The position numbers and the translations under genes were made by a program. Below the pieces are notes generated by a model. It was not told where the DNA came from and made no database searches. It saw only the letters and a list, made by a program, of their open reading frames with translations. From positions 310,001 to 374,000 of the forward strand of contig CAWIJO010000018.1 in assembly GCA_963836355.1 (NCBI GenBank): a stretch of 64,000 nt of DNA, read 5' to 3'. Below, piece after piece: positions 59,506-64,000 of this stretch; the first letter of the stretch is position 1; every line of letters begins with the position of its first letter. The stretch is from Palsa-506 sp963836355 (GTDB lineage Bacteria; Actinomycetota; Actinomycetes; Streptosporangiales; Streptosporangiaceae).

Positions 59506-60346
59506 CCGGGAACTGATTTCCGCGCTGGTCCGCAGCGCCGGGGCAGGCGCGGGCAGCCTGGCCTTGGATCTCGGCGCGGGCTACGGCGCGATCACTCAGG
59601 CGCTGGCCGCGGCTGGCGCCAAGGTAGTCGCGGTTGAGCGCGATCCGCGCCTCGCCGCGCAGTTGCGGCGGCGCTTCGGCACATCGCCCGGGATCCACGT
59701 CGTGGGGGCCGACTTGCGCTGCGTCCCGCTGCCGCGGCGGGACTTCCTCGTCGTGGCCAGCCCGCCATTCTCGGCAACGACCGCGCTGTGTCGGCGACTG
59801 TTCGGCGGGACCGCCGTCCCGCTGGCCCGAGCCGAGCTGATCCTGGCCTGGGGTGCCGCCAGGTGGCTGGCCAACCCGCGGCCTCGGGATGCCGAGTCCG
59901 CCTGGTGGGCCAGCCGTTATGAGATCAGCATGACCCGCCGGGTTCGCGCGTCAAGCTTCCTGCCGCCGCCGGCGACGGACGCGGCCCAGGTCTGCGTTCG
60001 CCGACGTCCCGGTGCCGAGTCGGCCGCGGGCCAGCGCGAGCTGCGCAGGCTGTTGCGCTCCGCCTACGCCTGCCGCGATGAGCCGCTGGACCAGGCACTG
60101 CGGCGGCTGGAGCACGGCGGCCGGGCATCAGATTCCCGCTCCGGGCACAGATCCTGCGAGCCCGGCCTGAGCCCGCACCTTCCCGCCGCCTTGCTGACCG
60201 CGGACGACTGGTACAAGATCGGCCGGCACTGGCCGCCGGCCGTCCGGCAGCTGGTAGCCGACGTCCGGCAGCTAGGTAGCCGGGCCGCGCTGGGCCGCGC
60301 CGGGCCGCCGTCGCAGTGCCAGCCGGGCCCGGGCACTGGCAGATAG
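59444..60346 (+). CDS. Erm-like rRNA adenine N6-methyltransferase
   Basis: A 300-residue protein of the KsgA/Erm family. PNPAGAHFLRDRELISALV is the N-terminal motif X region, LALDLGAGYGAITQALAAAG is motif I (AdoMet), VVAVERDPRLAAQLRRRF motif II, VGADLRCVPLP motif III, and VVASPPFSAT motif IV, where Erm proteins usually have N-I/P-P-F/Y; serine replaces asparagine. Erm enzymes methylate 23S rRNA and give macrolide resistance. The altered motif IV makes activity on rRNA uncertain. GTG 59444 lacks a ribosome site; translation may depend on the overlapping upstream ORF. The 3' end overlaps nothing. Confidence 0.82.
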   Translation: MPGRRRWQAQPNPAGAHFLRDRELISALVRSAGAGAGSLALDLGAGYGAITQALAAAGAKVVAVERDPRLAAQLRRRFGTSPGIHVVGADLRCVPLPRRDFLVVASPPFSATTALCRRLFGGTAVPLARAELILAWGAARWLANPRPRDAESAWWASRYEISMTRRVRASSFLPPPATDAAQVCVRRRPGAESAAGQRELRRLLRSAYACRDEPLDQALRRLEHGGRASDSRSGHRSCEPGLSPHLPAALLTADDWYKIGRHWPPAVRQLVADVRQLGSRAALGRAGPPSQCQPGPGTGR

Positions 60347-60372
60347 GCGTGCCTGACTGCCACGATGTCTGC

Positions 60373-62118
60373 ATGACCGAACCGACCGAGGGCACCGCCA
60401 CCTACCGCGCCGCACGTGATCTGCTGCTGCGCCATCGTCAGGATTACGACGCGGCCAACGCGCAGTTCAGCTGGCCGCAGCTGGACACCTTCAACTGGGC
60501 GCTCGACTGGTTCGACGTCATCGCCGCGGAGCACCCGGAAACTGGCGCGCTGCGCGTCGTCACCGAGGCCACTGACATCAAGCTCAGCTACGCCCAGCTC
60601 GCCGCCCGGTCGAATCAGGTGGCGAACTGGCTGCGCGGGCTCGGCGTCGGCCGCGGCGACCGGCTGCTGCTCATGCTCGGCAATATCGCGCCGCTGTGGG
60701 AAGTCATCCTCGCCGCGATGAAGCTCGGCGTGGTCATCATCCCGGCCTCCACCCTGCTCGGACCGGAGGACCTGGCCGACCGGATCGCACGCGGTGAGGT
60801 CCGGCATGTCATCACCGAATCAGCCCTCACGGCTAAGTTCGAAGGCCTGGCGGGCAACTGGACCCGGATCGCCGTCGGCGGCAGTGCGCCGGCAGGCTGG
60901 GCCGACTACGCGGGCTCGTTTCAAGTGAAAGAAGACTTCGCTGCGGACGGACCGACCAGGGCTGCCGACCCGCTACTGCTCTATTTCACTTCCGGCACCA
61001 CCTCGCAGCCGAAGCTGGTGGAGCACACGCACGCGTCATACCCGGCCGGCCACCTGTCGACCATGTACTGGATCGGCCTGCAGCCGGGCGACGTGCACCT
61101 GAACATCTCCTCCCCCGGCTGGGCCAAGCACGCCTGGAGCAACGTCTTCGCGCCGTGGATCGCCGGGGCGACCTCGCTCATCCTCGGGCACGAGCGCTTC
61201 TCGGCGGCCGTGCTGCTGGACGCGATCCCGGCCTGCGGGGTGACCTCGCTGTGCGCGCCGCCGACGGTCTGGCGGATGCTGGTGCAAGCCGACCTGGCCA
61301 GCGCCGATGTGCGCAGCCTGCGCGAGTGCGTCAGCGCGGGCGAGCCGCTCAACCCGGAGGTCATCGAGCAGGTCCGCCGGGCCTGGAACATCACCATCCG
61401 GGACGGCTACGGGCAGACCGAGACCACCGCGCAGATCGGTAATTCGCCCGGGCAGCCGGTCCGGCTTGGATCGATGGGCCGCGCGCTGCCTGGCTACCAG
61501 GTGACGCTGGTCGATCCGCTGACCGCAGCGGCAGGCGACGAAGGCGAGATCTGCCTTGACCTGGCGCGGCGCCCGCTCGGCCTGATGACCGGCTACCGCG
61601 GCGACGCGGAGCGCGCGGCGGACGCGATGCGCGGCGGCTACTATCACACCGGCGACGTCGCCGCCCGGGACGCCGACGGCTACATCACCTATATCGGCCG
61701 GACCGACGACCTGTTCAAGGCATCGGATTACCGGATATCGCCATTCGAGCTGGAAAGCGTGCTGATCGAGCACGAGGCGGTGGCCGAGGCCGCCGTGGTG
61801 CCGTCCCCGGATCCACTCCGGCTCGCGGTCCCGAAGGCCTACGTGGTGCTGGCGGCCGGCTTCGACCCGTCCGCGGACACCGCGCTCGCGATCCTCGCCT
61901 ATGCCAGGGACCGGCTGCCGCCGTACCAGCGAATCCGGCGGCTGGAGTTCGCCGACCTGCCGAAGACGATCTCCGGCAAGATCCGCCGCGTCGAACTGCG
62001 GGCGCAGGAGAACGACCGGCACGCGAGCCCCGGCACCCCGGCCGCGCGCGGCAGCAAGGAGTTCTGGGAGGACGACTTGCCCGGCCTGAAAGCAGTTCCC
62101 CCAGACCAGAGCGACTGA
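60373..62118 (+). CDS. Acyl-CoA synthetase (AMP-forming)
   Basis: A 581-residue ANL-superfamily enzyme. LLYFTSGTTSQPKLVEHTH is motif A3 (P-loop), ISSPGWAKHAWSNVFAPW is typical of medium-chain/acetyl-CoA synthetase-like members, RDGYGQTETT is A5, YYHTGDVAARDADGYITYIG holds A7, GRTDDLFKASDYRISPFELE is A8, and PKTISGKIRRVELR carries the catalytic lysine. It activates a carboxylic acid with ATP and CoA in the cytoplasm; the acid is unknown. ATG 60373 is preferred to 60316, which lies in the end of the methyltransferase gene. Confidence 0.94.
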   Translation: MTEPTEGTATYRAARDLLLRHRQDYDAANAQFSWPQLDTFNWALDWFDVIAAEHPETGALRVVTEATDIKLSYAQLAARSNQVANWLRGLGVGRGDRLLLMLGNIAPLWEVILAAMKLGVVIIPASTLLGPEDLADRIARGEVRHVITESALTAKFEGLAGNWTRIAVGGSAPAGWADYAGSFQVKEDFAADGPTRAADPLLLYFTSGTTSQPKLVEHTHASYPAGHLSTMYWIGLQPGDVHLNISSPGWAKHAWSNVFAPWIAGATSLILGHERFSAAVLLDAIPACGVTSLCAPPTVWRMLVQADLASADVRSLRECVSAGEPLNPEVIEQVRRAWNITIRDGYGQTETTAQIGNSPGQPVRLGSMGRALPGYQVTLVDPLTAAAGDEGEICLDLARRPLGLMTGYRGDAERAADAMRGGYYHTGDVAARDADGYITYIGRTDDLFKASDYRISPFELESVLIEHEAVAEAAVVPSPDPLRLAVPKAYVVLAAGFDPSADTALAILAYARDRLPPYQRIRRLEFADLPKTISGKIRRVELRAQENDRHASPGTPAARGSKEFWEDDLPGLKAVPPDQSD

Positions 62119-62169
62119 TCGAACCTGCATTCCGCTGCTGTACCTCTGCCAGACTGCTGCGATCGGGAC

Positions 62170-62340
62170 GTGGCATCCCTTACCAAGCGGCCGCGTAACA
62201 AGAACAAGCCGTGGAGTGTGCAGTGGTACGACGGCGCCGGGCGCTGGCTCGGCGACCAGATGGACCGCAATGCCATACAGCCACGGCCGGGCCAGCCCGC
62301 GAGCCGGATTGAAGACCATCCGGCCCCGGAAAGCGACTAG
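62170..62340 (+). CDS. Short ORF resembling the N-terminus of a tyrosine recombinase
   Basis: A 56-codon ORF from GTG 62170. SLTKRPRNKNKPWSVQWYDG and AGRWLGD recall the first strand region of phage-type integrases, which begin with a similar K-R-P...W-x-V-x-Y-x-D-x-x-G pattern. No catalytic domain follows. It may be a leftover of an integrase, which fits the small repeat-bounded unit just downstream. The match is short. Confidence 0.3.
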   Translation: MASLTKRPRNKNKPWSVQWYDGAGRWLGDQMDRNAIQPRPGQPASRIEDHPAPESD

Positions 62341-62474
62341 GAATACCTCGGCTGCCAGGTCGGGTGCCGCCTGATCACCGAGCCGCCGGGCGACATAGCG
62401 TGTGACCTTCGGCGGTAAGTGGCAGGAGATTTTTGCTGCTATTTGGCGCGGTTCCCGCGCTGGCTGGACGTGGT

Positions 62475-63096
62475 GAGCCGGGACACGCTAGTTGGAACCT
62501 GGTCCCGATGGTTGGCACCGGGTGGTTTCTCCCCGGGTGTCGATCTCCTTGGCGAGGTGCTCGGCGTGCTGGATGAGGAGCGTTCGTAGTTCGGCGTAGT
62601 GGGCCAGCGGGTCGGGGCGGGAGAGCTGGAACCATGTAGCGCCTCGTCGGTAGAGCCAGGCTTTGCGGACTGGTTCTGGCTGCCCGGCTTCGATCGGCCG
62701 GGGGGCGAAACGGAGTTCGCCTTGGGTGACACGGGACCAGGCGAATGCGGATGCTTGTTGTCGTTTGCGGTCATCCAGGGGGGGCTGGACGGGCCCCGGG
62801 ACGGGCGGAGGAACACGTTGCGTTCCCGGAAGCTCGCCCCCAGCCGAGGAGGAGGTTTCGGAGTGACGGGGACACCACGCGCTCTTGCCCCGCATCCGCC
62901 CTCATTGTCCACGCATCATAGCAAAGCGCACATGGGCCACCACAGTCTGTCAATCTCAGGAATCAGTAGCGGAAAGGATGACAACTCATCCCGGATGGCA
63001 AGTACCTTGACCAATTGGTGCCAACAAGCCTGTCCCGATGACCCCCGGCCACCTGGTCACGGCGGCCTGCTGGTGCCAACTAACGCGTCCCGGCTC
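62475..63096. mobile_element. 622-bp unit bounded by 25-bp inverted repeats
   Basis: The segments 62475-62499 and 63072-63096 are inverted copies, identical at 22 of 25 bases (both read GAGCCGGGAC... ...TAGTTGG toward the inside). Shorter, related pieces ending in GTTGGCACC lie just inside each end (62510-62519 and 63017-63040). One ORF occupies the middle. The arrangement resembles a non-autonomous transposable unit or a gene cassette; no transposase is inside. Confidence 0.5.
62488..62895 (-). CDS. Hypothetical protein inside the repeat-bounded unit
   Basis: A 135-residue ORF. The first 40 residues are proline-rich and doubtful. From residue 45 it looks like real protein: RKRQQASAFAWSRVTQGELR, KAWLYRRGATWFQLSRPDP and LAHYAELRTLLIQHAEHLAK, the last an amphipathic helix. 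I recognise no family. Its stop codon lies within the left inverted repeat, so the ORF and the unit probably spread together. The start may be as late as residue 40. Confidence 0.5.
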   Translation of the reverse strand: MRGKSAWCPRHSETSSSAGGELPGTQRVPPPVPGPVQPPLDDRKRQQASAFAWSRVTQGELRFAPRPIEAGQPEPVRKAWLYRRGATWFQLSRPDPLAHYAELRTLLIQHAEHLAKEIDTRGETTRCQPSGPGSN

Positions 63097-63367
63097 ACGT
63101 GAGCCTGTAGACGGGCGTGTCGGCCTGGGCAGGCGTACTGTAGCGACCGGCCGTCCCCGGTCCTGTGCTTCCGGGTCCTAACACGCCTGCGAGTGAGTGA
63201 TACCGGTGGGGGGCACCGGCGCCGGCCGGGTGATGCAGCGAGCTGACCCTGAGCTGACGTATCGCTTAATTGCGGTTTAACTCGCGTGCAATGAGGTGCG
63301 GGCACGATCGGTCTCAGCCTCCCCAGTACGGCTTGCCATAGGTAGATGGTTGATGTATGTATATGAC
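63097..63367. other. Intergenic region before the PadR operon
   Basis: I see no gene here. An AT-rich stretch near 63258-63272 (CGCTTAATTGCGGTTTAA) and the TATGTATATG just before the PadR start could be promoter elements, but spacing to a clear -35 is poor. Confidence 0.4.
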
Positions 63368-63706
63368 ATGAAGAAGCGGAGCATGCAGGAGCCTACGTTC
63401 CTCATCCTGACCGCTCTGGCGGCGGGGCCCCAGCATGGCTACGGGATCATCACCGATGCTGAGCGTATCTCCGGTGGCGTGACCCGGCTGCAGACCGGAA
63501 CCCTGTACATGGCCCTGGACCGGCTGCGTTCGGCCAGGCTGATCGAGCCGGACCGGGAGGAAGCCGCCGACGGCCGGCTGCGCCGGTACTACCGGCTCAC
63601 GGACGAGGGCGCGACGCTGCTGGCGGCCGAGACCGAACGCCGGCGCGCCAGCGCCGCCGTCGCGGCGCAGCGGCTGCGCGCGCGGCTCGCCGGAGGCACC
63701 GCGTGA
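63368..63706 (+). CDS. PadR-family transcriptional regulator
   Basis: A 112-residue winged helix: EPTFLILTALAAGPQHGYGI, GVTRLQTGTLYMALDRLRSA, GLIEPD-type wing (here LIEPDREEAADGRLRRYYRL) and a C-terminal helix ATLLAAETERRRASA for dimerisation. PadR proteins of this type usually repress a membrane-protein or ABC gene placed directly after them. Here the stop overlaps the next gene by four bases. Alternative in-frame starts are ATG 63353 and ATG 63383. Confidence 0.9.
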   Translation: MKKRSMQEPTFLILTALAAGPQHGYGIITDAERISGGVTRLQTGTLYMALDRLRSARLIEPDREEAADGRLRRYYRLTDEGATLLAAETERRRASAAVAAQRLRARLAGGTA

Positions 63707-64000
63707 GCGCGGCCGGAACCGGCCAGGCCACCGGGGCGGGAGGGGACATGCCAGCTAGGGACCCGGCCGGGGCGGCCGTCCTGGAACGACGCTACCTGCG
63801 CTTGCTGCGCTGCTACCCGCCCACCCACCGGGAGGAGATGCTCGGCGTGCTGCTGGCCGCCGCCCGGCCCGGACAGCGCGCGCCGGGCCTGGGCCAAGCG
63901 GTGAACCTGGCCGCCTGCGGCCTGGTGATCCGGGTACGCCGGATCCCCGGCTGGCTGGCCGCCGACGCCGGGCAGGACGCCCTGGCCGTCGTGAGCCTGA
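63703..64000 (+). CDS. PadR-associated membrane protein, 5' part only
   Basis: An open frame running off the window. AVLERRYLRLLRCYPPTHRE and EMLGVLLAAARPGQRAPGLG match the start of the actinomycete proteins that follow PadR genes, where a short helical domain precedes several membrane helices; none of the helices is reached here. GTG 63703 overlaps the padR stop. ATG 63748 with GGAGG four bases before it is an equally good start. Confidence 0.75.
   Translation, partial: MSAAGTGQATGAGGDMPARDPAGAAVLERRYLRLLRCYPPTHREEMLGVLLAAARPGQRAPGLGQAVNLAACGLVIRVRRIPGWLAADAGQDALAVVSL

Noticed and set aside
1..64000. tRNA or rRNA genes
   Set aside because: I found no cloverleaf with a CCA-type acceptor end or T-loop, and no rRNA sequence, on reading both strands; a covariance search could still find one.

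Overview
The window is high-GC DNA with the gene style of a soil actinomycete: GAF-ANTAR regulators, GTG starts, four-base gene overlaps, a SoxR with four cysteines, and deo/BMP nucleoside-salvage genes arranged much as in streptomycetes. I cannot place it below the phylum. No rRNA, tRNA, CRISPR array or recognised defence island was seen.

Layout. 1-4.2 kb: a dispersed palindrome, an MBL-fold hydrolase, a GntR locus, a resolvase-like ORF and a frameshifted CoA-transferase. 4.4-11.6 kb: fatty-acid desaturase, two GAF-ANTAR proteins, cold-shock protein, a divergent SoxR/SDR pair with a clear SoxR box, a QueA-like protein, a reductase remnant and upp. 11.7-18.3 kb: signalling, with a triple-PAS histidine kinase, a ribbon-helix-helix/PIN pair, a frameshifted HAD gene, and a kinase plus two receiver proteins in one operon. 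18.5-35.5 kb: nucleoside salvage. One side reads add-deoC-ALDH-ALDH and cdd-deoA; the divergent side reads BMP lipoprotein, ABC ATPase fused to permease, second permease, purine nucleoside phosphorylase and phosphopentomutase/phosphomannomutase-like protein. Together they import nucleosides, split them, and pass deoxyribose-phosphate to acetaldehyde and on to acetate. 35.6-44.1 kb: secreted multicopper oxidase, XdhC-like protein, broken cNMP-binding gene, a DUF3052 gene split by an IS110-type element, and a USP-VOC fusion. 44.3-53 kb: a collapsed MFS gene with TetR, a beta-helix secreted protein, a collapsed KaiC-like gene, then DUF3500, LON-domain and pirin genes, decayed sequence and signal peptidase I. 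53-64 kb: DinG-like helicase, ArsR with a broken SRPBCC-VOC gene, a TetR/cupin/SnoaL-like regulon sharing one operator, an Erm-like methyltransferase, an acyl-CoA synthetase, a small inverted-repeat-bounded element, and a PadR operon that runs off the end.

The most unusual features are a palindromic repeat read in frame inside the phosphosugar mutase, with a second copy at the left edge of the window; minisatellites in coding regions, one of which forms the linker of an ATPase-permease fusion; a 622-bp inverted-repeat-bounded unit; and many single-base frameshifts, which may be assembly errors rather than decay.
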